Shown here one piece after another: positions 55,864 through 64,000 of a stretch of DNA of 64,000 nucleotides. The stretch comes from DATMNI01 sp963817515 (GTDB lineage: Bacteria > Acidobacteriota > Terriglobia > Bryobacterales > Bryobacteraceae), in NCBI GenBank assembly GCA_963817515.1, contig CAWFPJ010000025.1, forward strand, positions 1-64,000, in the 5' to 3' direction. The notes under the pieces are model-generated. The model was not told the origin of the DNA. It made no database searches and saw only the letters and a program-made list of their open reading frames with translations. Position 1 is the first letter of the stretch. The number at the start of each line of letters is the position of its first letter. The translations under genes and the position numbers were made by a program.

Positions 55864-56183
55864 AGGCGTCCTTCACGGGTGGACGCCGCTGTTGCCTTCG
55901 CCTACGCCGCCGCCAGCCGAAGTCTGAATAGCGGTACCGCAAAGCACGTTGTTTCCGGCCGGCCAGGCGGCGAGTGATCACACCACGTTGTTTTCAGCGC
56001 GATGGAGTTTTTGGTTTCCTCTCCAAAAAGTGTAATTGAAGTTGGAACTCTGTCGATGCATGAAGTTGCGGGTGGGCAGTGATGAAATGAGCACCTCTTG
56101 CCGATCTCGTTGTTGTGTTCTTCAGGCCCAACAACGAAAGGATCGAATTCGAGAAGCTCATCGAGACGTTTATCAGAAAGCAG
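55864..56183. other. No recognisable gene
   Basis: Just left of the IS6 element one plus-strand frame (PLADLVVVFFRPNNERIEFE, then KLIETFIRKQG) looks protein-like but has a stop directly before it and no start. It may be the start region of a gene cut by the IS. Confidence 0.35.
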
Positions 56184-57011
56184 GGTTTCGTTGCGAAAAT
56201 CGGTTTGGGAAGAGTGAAGACGAGTTGGGGCGAAACGGAGTCAGGACTTTAGGTTGCGAGACCGAATAGCTCGCCAATGAAATTGGCCTGCGTGATGGAG
56301 TCTTCCCTTGCCACCCACCTCGCCCGGCCTTTCCGAATCATCTCCACCGCTTCGATCCCCTGTAACGTTCGCCACGCGGTAATCAGCGAGCTGTACCCTT
56401 TCGCCAACCACGTCCGCTTCTTCACCGTACGATGGTCCTGTTCCACCACGTTATTTAGATACTTGCACTGACGCAGGCGGACCCGACGAGGCAGGATGCC
56501 TTCCGCTTTCAGCGCTTCCACGGCAGGCGGAAAGGCTGGATTCTTGTCTACATTGATGACTCGTGGTATGGGATTGCCGGGAGAACTCAAAGCCCGGCGG
56601 AAGAAGCGCTTGGCTGCGGCCGCGTTGCGCTTCGCGGTGAGCAGGAAGTCAATCGTATGGCCGGCCGAATCCACTGCACGGTACAAGTATTTGTCTTCTC
56701 CCTGGACTCTGATGTAGGTTTCGTCGGTACGGTAGCTTTTGTTGGTGGGTTTCAGATGGGGCCGACAGCGTTTGTTCAGCTCGGGTCCATAGGTCTGCAC
56801 CCAGGGCCAAATGCAAGTGGGATCAACGGTGACGCCACGTTCCGCCAGAAGCTCGGAGACGTGTTTGTAGGCCAAGGGATATCGCAGGTACCACCGAACG
56901 CAGAGGAGGATCACCTCGCCGGGAAAGTGGCGCCATTTGAAGGGATCGGTCGGGGTGATCGGCATGAACTTCCACCCTACCAGACTGGTTCGCCTTTTTC
57001 GCAACGGAACC
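56184..57011 (-). mobile_element. IS6-family insertion sequence, complete
   Basis: An 828-bp element. The transposase-side end reads inward GGTTCCGTTGCGAAAAAGGC; the other reads GGTTTCGTTGCGAAAATCGG. This is the only IS6 copy in the window with an intact transposase. No 8-bp direct repeat is visible (GAAAGCAG left, GGAGACTT right), so this copy is also likely to have been involved in a deletion or rearrangement. It ends 7 bp after the stop of the LamG gene. Confidence 0.9.
56249..56965 (-). CDS. IS6-family transposase
   Basis: A 238-residue protein from MPITPTDPFKWRHFPGEVIL. It contains LLAERGVTVDPTCIWPWVQT, then SYRTDETYIRVQGEDKYLYR (first Asp), PRVINVDKNPAFPPAVEALK (second Asp) and NVVEQDHRTVKKRTWLAKGY (Glu), the complete D-D-E triad, and ends QANFIGELFGLAT. 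Length is normal for the family. It is the best candidate in the window to act on the matching ends of the decayed IS6 copies and the MITE. Confidence 0.95.
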   Translation of the reverse strand: MPITPTDPFKWRHFPGEVILLCVRWYLRYPLAYKHVSELLAERGVTVDPTCIWPWVQTYGPELNKRCRPHLKPTNKSYRTDETYIRVQGEDKYLYRAVDSAGHTIDFLLTAKRNAAAAKRFFRRALSSPGNPIPRVINVDKNPAFPPAVEALKAEGILPRRVRLRQCKYLNNVVEQDHRTVKKRTWLAKGYSSLITAWRTLQGIEAVEMIRKGRARWVAREDSITQANFIGELFGLAT

Positions 57012-57018
57012 GGAGACT

Positions 57019-57855
57019 TTACCGTCGCAGCGATGCCAACCCGCCCTTCAGCCGGTACAACTCGGCAACCTCTCGGTCCGAAAGGGCGCGGTTGAAGATA
57101 GCCAGCTCATCCCAGAGTCCGACGTAGTTGACCCCCAACCGAATGGCCGCGCGGCTCCTGTCCCAGCGGAACGGCTCGCCGATCGTTTCAGTCGTACCCT
57201 GGAGCTTCCCGTCAAGGTAGAGTTTCGCCACGCCCTTGCCGCTTCCCAGACCGGTATGAGTAACAACCACATGGTTCCAGGTCCCACGCCGGAAGGGCGG
57301 CTTGGCGACGACGACGAGTCGGCTGTTGAACGCCGGGTTCTTATCGCTCGGAAGATTGGTGGCGTTCCAAACCTTCAGATCCCCGAACACACCCATGCGG
57401 AAGTGGCGTGGCTTGTCGTCTTTGGTGAAGTCCACCCAGATGGCGGAATCGTTGTAAGCCTTGTCAGTCACCTGGATCGGGTCGCAAAACCCCGGTTCCA
57501 GGTCCTGGTCAGGGTCGAGGTTGAGCCAGAAGGAGATGGTGCCGGTCCAATCACCGTCGCGGAACGGGACGTTCTTGTCTCCTTGGTAGAAGATGGCGTG
57601 GACATTCTTCTTGCCGAATCGCAACGCTGAGCCGGTGAGCCCGCCGGTCACGACCGTGACATCCGGGTTATCCAGACCGGGCTTGGCCTCCATCTGAGCC
57701 TTATAGTCGGGGGCTGTGAAGATGCGCTTGTCGCCCAAGGCGAAGCCGGCGTCAAGACCTTGGTCAAAGGAGGCGTGGAAGGTGAGGGACTGCTTCCAGT
57801 CTTGGGCGGGAAGCGTGGTGCACAGCAAAACAAACCAGGAGAGTACTTTCGTCAT
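57019..57855 (-). CDS. exported LamG-type lectin-fold protein
   Basis: A 278-residue protein with signal MTKVLSWFVLLCTTLPAQDW. The body is a concanavalin A-like jelly roll: LTFHASFDQGLDAGFALGDK, WTGTISFWLNLDPDQDLEPG, FRRGTWNHVVVTHTGLGSGK, AKLYLDGKLQGTTETIGEPF and YVGLWDELAIFNRALSDREV. The last is the LamGL/Laminin_G_3 C-terminal motif. It probably binds a carbohydrate or surface polymer. It is complete; the IS6 lies immediately downstream. Confidence 0.8.
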   Translation of the reverse strand: MTKVLSWFVLLCTTLPAQDWKQSLTFHASFDQGLDAGFALGDKRIFTAPDYKAQMEAKPGLDNPDVTVVTGGLTGSALRFGKKNVHAIFYQGDKNVPFRDGDWTGTISFWLNLDPDQDLEPGFCDPIQVTDKAYNDSAIWVDFTKDDKPRHFRMGVFGDLKVWNATNLPSDKNPAFNSRLVVVAKPPFRRGTWNHVVVTHTGLGSGKGVAKLYLDGKLQGTTETIGEPFRWDRSRAAIRLGVNYVGLWDELAIFNRALSDREVAELYRLKGGLASLRR

Positions 57856-58638
57856 GATCAGCAGTCTAGCCTATGCGGCGATCATCCCGCCACCGGGCCG
57901 GCCTTTTGGTGGTGCCTCCTAATTTCACGTCAGTCGGAAAACGCAGGCCAGAGTGTTGTAGTGGTGCCCCGTCTCTGGCAACGAGTTACCGCGCTCGGAA
58001 AGCTTCGTTCGAGCTCATCGCGCCAGGCTCCGCACCGGGGAGGGTCGCGGAGCAAACGCCCGCGGGCCCGTTCGGACGTGGTGTCTTCTCGCTTTAGACA
58101 TTACCACCGAGTAGATTGGGCGCTTCTCCTAAAGGCTTAGAATGAATTGTACATAGTTTTGTAGCTGCCGAGAGCCTCCGGCTTTAACAGGGCTCAACAA
58201 GTTTCAACACCAGGACGCCAAACGCGTTCGCGTGCAAGCACTTGAAAACAAGCTGGTTTTTGAGCTCCATAGCATTCGCCTTGGCCAAATGAATCTCCGG
58301 TCGATACCATATGTAGTTTCCCCTGTGGTTTCAAAAGCTTAGCGTTTTTCGAGGCCCGACCCACTGTCGTTTTGAGGGTGCTATATCTACACTTTAACTA
58401 CACTCGCCGGGCGGCACCCTGGCAGTATCCGGCCCTCTGTAATTGCGGCAGTTGATCTTCGGTAGAATCCCGATCGAATCGGAGTCGCTCCAAATCTATG
58501 CACGTCATTTGTACACCACCTCACACACACGCGGCCCATTTTTCGACGCCCTCATGGCTCTCTTGATATAGACTGGTCACACTTCTTATGAGTGGTACCT
58601 GAACAGATCCCAAGAAGGGGATAGGAGGGCAGCCCAAA
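57856..58638. other. Long intergenic region upstream of the tyrosinase operon
   Basis: About 780 bp with no recognised gene on either strand. The tyrosinase promoter should lie here, and a GGAGG ribosome site is at 58624-58628. The GC content drops around 58200-58500. Confidence 0.45.
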
Positions 58639-59859
58639 GTGACAGTTGAATTGCAGATCAACAACAGCACAGTCCCTGGCGCTCGGTTCGTCTCGTGGAC
58701 TCCGTCCGCATGCCGGATCCGCGTCGCCAACCCGTCCGGCGCCATACCGCCTGCAGTCGTCGTGAAAATCACCGGTAAATCGGTGGCCGGTGGTGGCGCC
58801 GTAGTGTTTCGTGCGGGCACCACGGGAGCGTTCGCGGATAGTGTGAGTGTGAAGGTCCCAATCAGTGGCGCCTCCGTTCCATTCTTCATAGCCGGCAAGT
58901 TCGGGCGACCCAGCCTTAAGAACGGCGACGTGACCATTGAGGCCCGGACGGGGACCACGCTGGTTGGCTCGGTTGCAGTGATGGTGCGCATCCGTAAGAA
59001 TGCCCAGCAACTCACGCCAGCCGAACGCGACCGTTTAGTGTCGGCATTCGCCCAGCTCAACAACCAGGGCTTGGGGCGGTTCACTGACTTCCGCGACATG
59101 CACACTGCGGTGAGCTCGCCGCAGGCTCATGGTGCGCCTGGGTTTCTGCCTTGGCACCGCGCTTACCTGCTCGATCTCGAACGTGAACTTCAAGCCATCG
59201 ACGCGAGTGTCACGCTGCCTTACTGGCGCTTCGACCAGGCCGCGCCCAACATCTTCACACTCGACTTCTTCGGCGTGTCCGATCCGATTGGGACGGTAAC
59301 ATTCAGCCCTACAAACCCGCTGCAATTCTGGAGGACCGACGGGGTTCAGGGGATTAACCGCCGGCCCTTTTTCCCCACCAATACGGCGCCGCCCGGCCTT
59401 CGCACGGAGGCGCAGACGCTGGCCCTCGGCAATGCGTACCCCGCGTTCAGGACGTTAGAGGGAAATCCGCACGGATCCGCGCATGTCAGCTTCGGCGGTT
59501 CGATCTCCAGTATACCGACCGCCGCCAAAGATCCGCTGTTCTTCCTGCTTCACTGTAACGTCGATCGGCTCTGGGCTAAGTGGCAGCGGCAATTCAGCCG
59601 CTTCGATCCAGCCTTGGCTGCCTCGTTCGATAGCAACCCCGGAAATCCGATCGGCCACAACCTGTCTGACACCATGTGGCCGTGGAATGGGATCACCGGA
59701 GGCTCACGCCCACCAACAGCCCCTGGCGGCGCGATGGCGGCGTCCCCGTCTGCCCGTGCGCCAGGTCCCCAACCGAAAGTGAAGGACAGTCTGGATTACC
59801 AAGGCTCGGTTAACTCCGTCGCCCGCCTCGGATTCGATTACGACGATGTGCCATTTTGA
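58639..59859 (+). CDS. tyrosinase-family copper oxidase
   Basis: A 406-residue protein. A GTG start is chosen because a TGA lies 13 codons upstream in frame, no ATG intervenes, and GGAGG sits at the right distance. Residues 1-115 are an extra beta-sandwich domain. The CuA site is DFRDMHTAVSSPQAHGAPGF and LPWHRAYLLDLERELQ (H155, H164, H173). The CuB site is NPHGSAHVSF and DPLFFLLHCNVDRLWAKWQ (H278, H282, H305). All six copper ligands are present. The enzyme should oxidise phenols with O2. There is no signal peptide and no MelC1-type caddie gene. It is first in an operon with a HEAT protein (27 bp gap) and an SCO1-like fusion (11 bp gap). Confidence 0.9.
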   Translation: MTVELQINNSTVPGARFVSWTPSACRIRVANPSGAIPPAVVVKITGKSVAGGGAVVFRAGTTGAFADSVSVKVPISGASVPFFIAGKFGRPSLKNGDVTIEARTGTTLVGSVAVMVRIRKNAQQLTPAERDRLVSAFAQLNNQGLGRFTDFRDMHTAVSSPQAHGAPGFLPWHRAYLLDLERELQAIDASVTLPYWRFDQAAPNIFTLDFFGVSDPIGTVTFSPTNPLQFWRTDGVQGINRRPFFPTNTAPPGLRTEAQTLALGNAYPAFRTLEGNPHGSAHVSFGGSISSIPTAAKDPLFFLLHCNVDRLWAKWQRQFSRFDPALAASFDSNPGNPIGHNLSDTMWPWNGITGGSRPPTAPGGAMAASPSARAPGPQPKVKDSLDYQGSVNSVARLGFDYDDVPF

Positions 59860-59886
59860 CGTGCGTTGCACGAGGAGATTGGAACC

Positions 59887-60774
59887 ATGACCACAAAACG
59901 TAAAGGGACGACGAAATCGGCAGCGGCTCGGAAACCCAAGAGCGCAGCGAACCTTGGGGCAATAGATGCGTTATCGATCGGGACAAATGTGCAAAAGACC
60001 GCCAAGGAACGGGTCGCAGCCCTGGCGGAAGCGCCTCTGTCCGTTTGTGATAATGACCAGAACCTGCAGTCCATGTTGAACCTCCTTCGTAATAAGGAGG
60101 AACCGATCGGTGTGCGGCTTGCGGCTTTACAATCCCTTCAGGCCGCGAGCTTCAGCGTTGTGGCATTCGAATCGTGTCGCGGTGACTACACGGCGGCCTT
60201 GCGGGAGGTTGCGCAAGATCCGGACGCCGAACTCCGTCAGCGGGCGCTCGGCTTGCTGGCGCGCGAAAAGGACGGCTTGGCACAAAAGTTACTCCTTGAT
60301 GGGTTGCATAACCCTGAGAAAGCTTTGGTTCCGCCTGAGAAGGCACTGCAGCTCCTCGGTTATGACGTGCACGCGGAAGCCTATCCAATCGCACGTGCGA
60401 TCATTAGTAATCCGCCCAACCCCTCCGCAAAGCGAGAGGCCTATCGGCTTCTGGCGGCCGACGCGACGGCCGCACCGCTGTTCGAGAAGGCATTGCGCGA
60501 CAAAGGCGAATCCCTTGAGATCCGCCAGATCGCGGCTTCCGCGCTGCATTCGCTCCAGCCGGAGAAACTGCAGGCGAATGCGCGCGAAATGCTGCTCGAC
60601 GCAAAGGAGCAAGACGATATGAAGGCCAGTAGCCTGACCGCGCTGACACAGTTCGGCGACGCCGCGGCAATTGGTAAGGACAAGGCGCTGATGAAGCGAG
60701 TCCAACGCCTGAGTAGCGAAACGGGTAATATCAAACAGACCGCCCTCCAATTCCTCGGCAAGTATACCGTTTGA
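59887..60774 (+). CDS. HEAT-repeat protein
   Basis: A 295-residue protein from ATG 59887 behind GAGGAG; a longer frame from 59866 is unlikely. A basic start (TTKRKGTTKSAAARKPKSAA) is followed by alpha-helical HEAT/PBS-lyase-type repeats: NLLRNKEEPIGVRLAALQSL, EVAQDPDAELRQRALGLLAR, GDAAAIGKDKALMKRVQRLS. It is a likely protein-interaction scaffold between the tyrosinase and the fusion protein that follows. No catalytic motif is seen. Confidence 0.75.
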   Translation: MTTKRKGTTKSAAARKPKSAANLGAIDALSIGTNVQKTAKERVAALAEAPLSVCDNDQNLQSMLNLLRNKEEPIGVRLAALQSLQAASFSVVAFESCRGDYTAALREVAQDPDAELRQRALGLLAREKDGLAQKLLLDGLHNPEKALVPPEKALQLLGYDVHAEAYPIARAIISNPPNPSAKREAYRLLAADATAAPLFEKALRDKGESLEIRQIAASALHSLQPEKLQANAREMLLDAKEQDDMKASSLTALTQFGDAAAIGKDKALMKRVQRLSSETGNIKQTALQFLGKYTV

Positions 60775-60785
60775 AGGTGTGATCG

Positions 60786-62417
60786 ATGCAAATCGTTGCA
60801 ATGGCGCCCGCGAGGAGCGAAGTGCAGTTTGCTGCGCTGGTCGACGAGTGCGCCGCCGATTCGGATCGACTCGATCGTCTGACCGATCTGTTACGAGAAG
60901 ATCACCCTGTCTATGACCAGCGCGGCACGGCGGCCACAGTACGCATGCGCGGATGGGTCCTGCTAGCACTGGCCCGCGTGGGCGTGTCCGACGCGGCTCT
61001 CCTCTTCCTGCTCGAAGAGCTCGACGCTGGAACGGATGCGTATCTGGTCGCCGCCGCCGCACGCGCACTACGGTCATACCCGAACCCCACAGCGGCGCTC
61101 GCTCCATTCGTCATGCGCGCGCTCACCAACATCCGCTATCGCGATGAACCAGTGTCCTTTGAGAGCTATGGCGAATACGCGGTCGCGTCCACAGGCACCA
61201 GTCCGGTTCGTGAATTGCTCGCCACGCTGGCATGGCTGGGTCCACACGCGCGAGGAGTCCTACATGACCTCGAATCGCTGCGTGGGCAAGCCGGGGGGCC
61301 CTCAAAGAAGTTGCGGATCGATATCGATCGGTCTGTTGAGGCAATCCGCAGCGATCTTGGCGGCGAGTCTGGCATCGAAACGTGTTGCACGTTGCCAGGC
61401 GGTCTGAGCAAGACGTTTTTCCCATGGGCTCCCGGTTTCCGTCGCGGCTGTGAGCCGATCAACTCAGTCGTCTTCGAAGATCAGGAAGGGCTGTCGATCA
61501 GTTTTAAGGATTTCTTCCGAGGGCGCCCTTCCATCGTGGTCTTCTTCTACACGCGGTGTGACAACCCGCTGAAGTGCTCGCTCACGATCACGAAGCTCGC
61601 CCGGGTTCAGAAGTTGTTGGAGGCACGGAGACTCACCGATGAAATACGCACTGCGGCGATCACCTACGATCCCGCGTTTGACCTCTCCGAACGCCTTCGC
61701 GGCTATGGCCAGAACCGAGGTGTACGCCTCGACGCCCACCATCGAATGCTTAGAGCGACTGATGGCATTAACGCCCTTCGAAGCCATTTCAAGCTCGGGG
61801 TCAACTTCATCGAATCGCTAGTGAACCGGCATCGTATTGAGCTTTTCATTTTGGATGCCGAGGGCCGGATCGCCGCACGCTTTGAACGGATCCACTGGGA
61901 TGAGCTTCAGGTGGTGGATCGCGCAATCGAGGTGCGGAACGAGACCACCGGGACATCGTCTGAGGTACGTCCAGCGTTAGGAAATCCTCCAGCCTGGGGG
62001 GCAACGGCCTCAATGATGTTCGGCACACTCGCGTCCGTCGTAATGGCTTTTTTCCCAAAGTGTCCGGTCTGTTGGGCGGCGTATCTTAGCCTATTTGGGA
62101 TCGCGGGCATCAAAAACATCCTGTCTCTTTCGGGCCTGCAACCAGTGCTGGTTGCTCTAATGGTGATTAACATTGCCAGCGTGTGGCTCCGGGGACGCTC
62201 AACGGGCCGAATGAGTGGGTCTTATCTAGTGTCCGCCGGCTCACTTGCCATCGTCGTCTCAAAGATTAGTCTGGGCTGGGAAAATGTTGCCGGGTGGGGT
62301 GTTTTGTTGAGTTTGGCGGGATCGTTATTGAGTGCGGTGAATACAAAAGGGCCATTGCGGGAATGGATTGCCCTCCCCGCCAGACGTCTTTTCTACCGAA
62401 ACTCGCCGCGATGTTAA
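60786..62417 (+). CDS. HEAT/SCO1-like/membrane fusion protein
   Basis: A 543-residue protein in three parts. Residues about 1-190 are helical HEAT-like repeats (AALVDECAADSDRLDRLTDL, VAAAARALRSYPNPTAALAP). Residues about 225-385 are an SCO1/SenC-type thioredoxin domain: RPSIVVFFYTRCDNPLKCSL with C258 and C264, ITYDPAFDLSERLRGYGQN, and H349 in NRHRIELFILDAEG, matching the copper-binding Cys pair and His of SCO proteins, although with C-x5-C in place of the usual C-x3-C. Residues about 408-530 carry membrane helices starting FFPKCPVCWAAYLSLFGIAG, a MerC-like C-x-x-C (C426, C429). This suggests copper delivery to the tyrosinase. The last residues overlap an ISL3 remnant, so the native C-terminus may be altered. 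Confidence 0.75.
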   Translation: MQIVAMAPARSEVQFAALVDECAADSDRLDRLTDLLREDHPVYDQRGTAATVRMRGWVLLALARVGVSDAALLFLLEELDAGTDAYLVAAAARALRSYPNPTAALAPFVMRALTNIRYRDEPVSFESYGEYAVASTGTSPVRELLATLAWLGPHARGVLHDLESLRGQAGGPSKKLRIDIDRSVEAIRSDLGGESGIETCCTLPGGLSKTFFPWAPGFRRGCEPINSVVFEDQEGLSISFKDFFRGRPSIVVFFYTRCDNPLKCSLTITKLARVQKLLEARRLTDEIRTAAITYDPAFDLSERLRGYGQNRGVRLDAHHRMLRATDGINALRSHFKLGVNFIESLVNRHRIELFILDAEGRIAARFERIHWDELQVVDRAIEVRNETTGTSSEVRPALGNPPAWGATASMMFGTLASVVMAFFPKCPVCWAAYLSLFGIAGIKNILSLSGLQPVLVALMVINIASVWLRGRSTGRMSGSYLVSAGSLAIVVSKISLGWENVAGWGVLLSLAGSLLSAVNTKGPLREWIALPARRLFYRNSPRC

Positions 62418-62620
62418 TCAAGCATCCGGACGGCATTCTAAACTACTGTCGGACCAAGGTGCGCTTTGGGGTGGTCGAGGCGGTCAACGGAAACATTCGC
62501 ATGTTGATCAACCGCGGGCGCGGCTATCAGAACCTCCGCTACCTGCTCCTGAAGGCCAAGCGGGTGGCTGTAACTAACATCGAACTCATCGCTGTTCGCA
62601 CGGTCAAAACAGCAGCCTGA
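62385..62620 (+). pseudogene. ISL3-family transposase, C-terminal fragment
   Basis: The frame reads KLAAMLIKHPDGILNYCRTK, VRFGVVEAVNGNIRMLINRG and RGYQNLRYLLLKAKRVAVTN, ending with the stop at 62618-62620. This is the final segment of ISL3 transposases (H-x-D-G-I-L-N-Y-C-R-x-K, E-x-x-N-x-x-I-R). It overlaps the last codons of the preceding gene in another frame. Confidence 0.75.
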
Positions 62621-62740
62621 AATGGCCCATCCGTCGGATTCTCGCTCGGAGCCGTATTTTTCTGACTGCTGACTGCACTCGCCATTTACTCTCAATCTAA
62701 CCGCTCTGAAACGTGAATTGACAGAAGCGGCTACCGACAA

Positions 62741-62776
62741 AAGCAAGAGGGCCGGATCGCTCCGGCCCTCTTGCTT
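62741..62776 (-). terminator. strong intrinsic terminator
   Basis: A perfect 16-bp stem, AAGCAAGAGGGCCGGA (62741-62756), with TCCGGCCCTCTTGCTT (62761-62776) and a 4-base loop. On the minus strand it is followed by TTGTCGG. It sits 24 bp after the stop of the sugar dehydrogenase gene. Confidence 0.85.
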
Positions 62777-62799
62777 CTTGTTCACCTAACGCGAAGTGA

Positions 62800-64000
62800 T
62801 CACTTGGGTGTCACATGGATCAGGGCGCCGGGATTGGCGTCTTCCAGCATCCACAGCGAACCATCGGGGCCTTCTTCCACATCGCGGATGCGGTGGCCCA
62901 CATCCCAGCGCTCGGCGGTTTTGGCGCCGCCATGGCCGTCAAAGACGATGCGGTTGAGCGACTTGGTCGCCAGGCCGCTGATGAAGCCGTTGCCGTTCCA
63001 TTGCGGGAAGGTCTGGGTGCCGTGGTAGAACATCAGATTGCCCGGCGCGATCACCGGCACCCAATAGAGCACGGGCTTCGCCAGGTCGGGCCGCGTGTCG
63101 GGCTTGGGAATGGGCACGCCGTTATAGTTCTCGCCATAGGAGACGAGCGGCCAGCCATAATTCTTGCCCTTCTCGATCAGGTTCAGCTCGTCGCCGCCGC
63201 GCGGGCCATGCTCGACCTCCCACAATTCGCCGGTGGGCGAAAACGCCATGCCGTAGGGCGTGCGGACGCCGCTGGCCCAGGTTTCAGCCGGCGTCAGATT
63301 CGGGGCCGGGAAAGGTATAGGTGCTTACCACCTTCGCGGTCTTGGCGGCTTCGGTGTCACTGGGCGGATCGATCAGGGGAATGGTGGCAGCGCCGGTCTT
63401 GCCGAAGTTGGGATTGCCAGGGGCTGGTTTGCCGTCCAGCGTCAGGCGCAGGATCTTGCCTTCGGGCTGGTCTGGATCCTGGGCGGGGGTGAAGCGCTGG
63501 CGGTCGCCAACCGTGAGGAACAGAAACTGGCCGTCGGGCGAGAAGGCGACCTGCGCGCCTTCCTGCCCGCCCTTGCCCTTGGGCATCTGGTGCCACAGCA
63601 CCTCGAAGTTTTCGAGTTTAGCCGAGGTGGCGGTGGCGTTCAGCTTGGCGCGCGCGAGCGCCAGGCCTCCGCCATAGTCACCCGGCTCGGCATAGGTGAG
63701 ATAGATACTCTGGTCGGTGGCGTAACGTGGCGAGAGGAAGACGCCGTGCATGCCGTTCTGGCCCTGGTAATAGACGGCGGGCGTATTCTCCACCTGGATC
63801 TTCTCTCCCTGCTGGGATACCAGCCAAACGGGCCCGACCTTTTCGGTGACCAGCATGCGGCCATCGGGCAGGAAGGCCAGCCGCCAGGGCAGTTTAAAAG
63901 TGGCCACCGTCGTCATGGTGAAGGGCAGGCTGGCTTCGGGCTTCTGTTCGCCCACATTGACCTGGGCCCAGGCCGCCACCGACACCAGGGTGAAAAGCAA
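62800..64000 (-). pseudogene. PQQ-dependent soluble aldose sugar dehydrogenase, frameshifted, 5' end beyond window
   Basis: Reads TMTTVATFKLPWRLAFLPDG, RMLVTEKVGPVWLVSQQG, QNGMHGVFLSPRYATDQSIY, FLFLTVGDRQRFTPAQDPDQ and PEGKILRLTLDGKPAPGNPN. After TYTFPGP near 63290 a single-base shift moves the rest to another frame: NLTPAETWASGVRTPYGMAF, SPTGELWEVEHGPRGGDELN, LIEKGKNYGWPLVSYGENY. This is the six-bladed YliI/Asd-type propeller with the conserved H-G-P-R-G-G-D-E and N-Y-G-W-P. A signal peptide (VSVAAWAQV) is at the right edge and its start may lie outside. The shift may be real or a sequencing error in a C-rich stretch. Confidence 0.8.

Noticed and set aside
56184..57011. Paired inverted 8-mer signature (as at the MITE copies) sought at the ends of the IS6 copies at 33992, 38586, 42648, 43285, 56184 and 57011
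   Set aside because: None of the flanking 8-mers matched each other directly or as complements, so no inversion can be assigned to these copies within the window.

Overview
The window looks like an accessory, IS-riddled stretch of an Acidobacteriota chromosome of the Solibacter/Bryobacter type. This is judged from family content, not from a marker gene. It carries three roughly 1,060-1,095-residue outer-membrane receptors of the carboxypeptidase-regulatory/TonB-plug/Oar type, many Tat- or Sec-exported single-domain enzymes (amidohydrolase, sugar-phosphate isomerase-like, LamG, PQQ-propeller), a PEP-CTERM protein, cytochrome P460, an ECF sigma/anti-sigma pair, and very many degraded transposases and tyrosine recombinases. 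No rRNA, complete tRNA or CRISPR array was seen.

Layout. 0-5.2 kb: a short repeat, a lipocalin-like gene, a deleted class III aminotransferase, and an integrase-type transposase split by an IS110 remnant. 5.4-16.7 kb: two TonB/Oar receptors, an amidohydrolase, a string of gene fragments (transposase, RES domain, ornithine cyclodeaminase) and a glycerophosphodiester phosphodiesterase. 17-21 kb: a frameshifted tyrosine recombinase and a tightly packed metallophosphoesterase plus LysM/peptidoglycan-binding gene pair. 21-26.7 kb: a sulfite-oxidase remnant, a third receptor, and ISL3 and ParB remnants. 27-34 kb: an IS256 copy inserted in a MocR regulator gene, then cytochrome P460, an isoprenylcysteine methyltransferase-like protein, ECF sigma/anti-sigma and a small YCII-like gene. 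34.3-46.9 kb: a block of nested elements (IS110 hit by IS256, a paired tyrosine-recombinase module hit by IS4, decayed IS6 copies), followed by a PEP-CTERM gene and two collagen-like secreted proteins. 47-52 kb: TPR, PQQ-propeller, repeat-domain and isomerase-like genes. 52.5-64 kb: a large secreted Ig-like protein, the only complete IS6 copy, a LamG protein, a three-gene tyrosinase operon, and a frameshifted PQQ sugar dehydrogenase running off the right edge.

The strongest observation concerns a 132-bp non-autonomous element with IS6-type ends, present in three identical copies (3-134, 34320-34451, 46719-46850). The second and third copies are in opposite orientation and carry the same 8-bp target sequence (ACGCATCA and its complement) on the flanks expected after a replicative, inversion-producing transposition. 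Joining the gene truncated at 34452 to the sequence at 46859 restores one continuous reading frame. So 34452-46718 appears to be a 12.3-kb inversion made by this small element, and it split a host gene in two.

The most coherent metabolic unit is 58639-62417: a tyrosinase, a HEAT-repeat protein and a HEAT/SCO1-like/membrane fusion. It reads as a copper enzyme with its own maturation machinery. Much of the rest is gene debris, and fragments are labelled as such.
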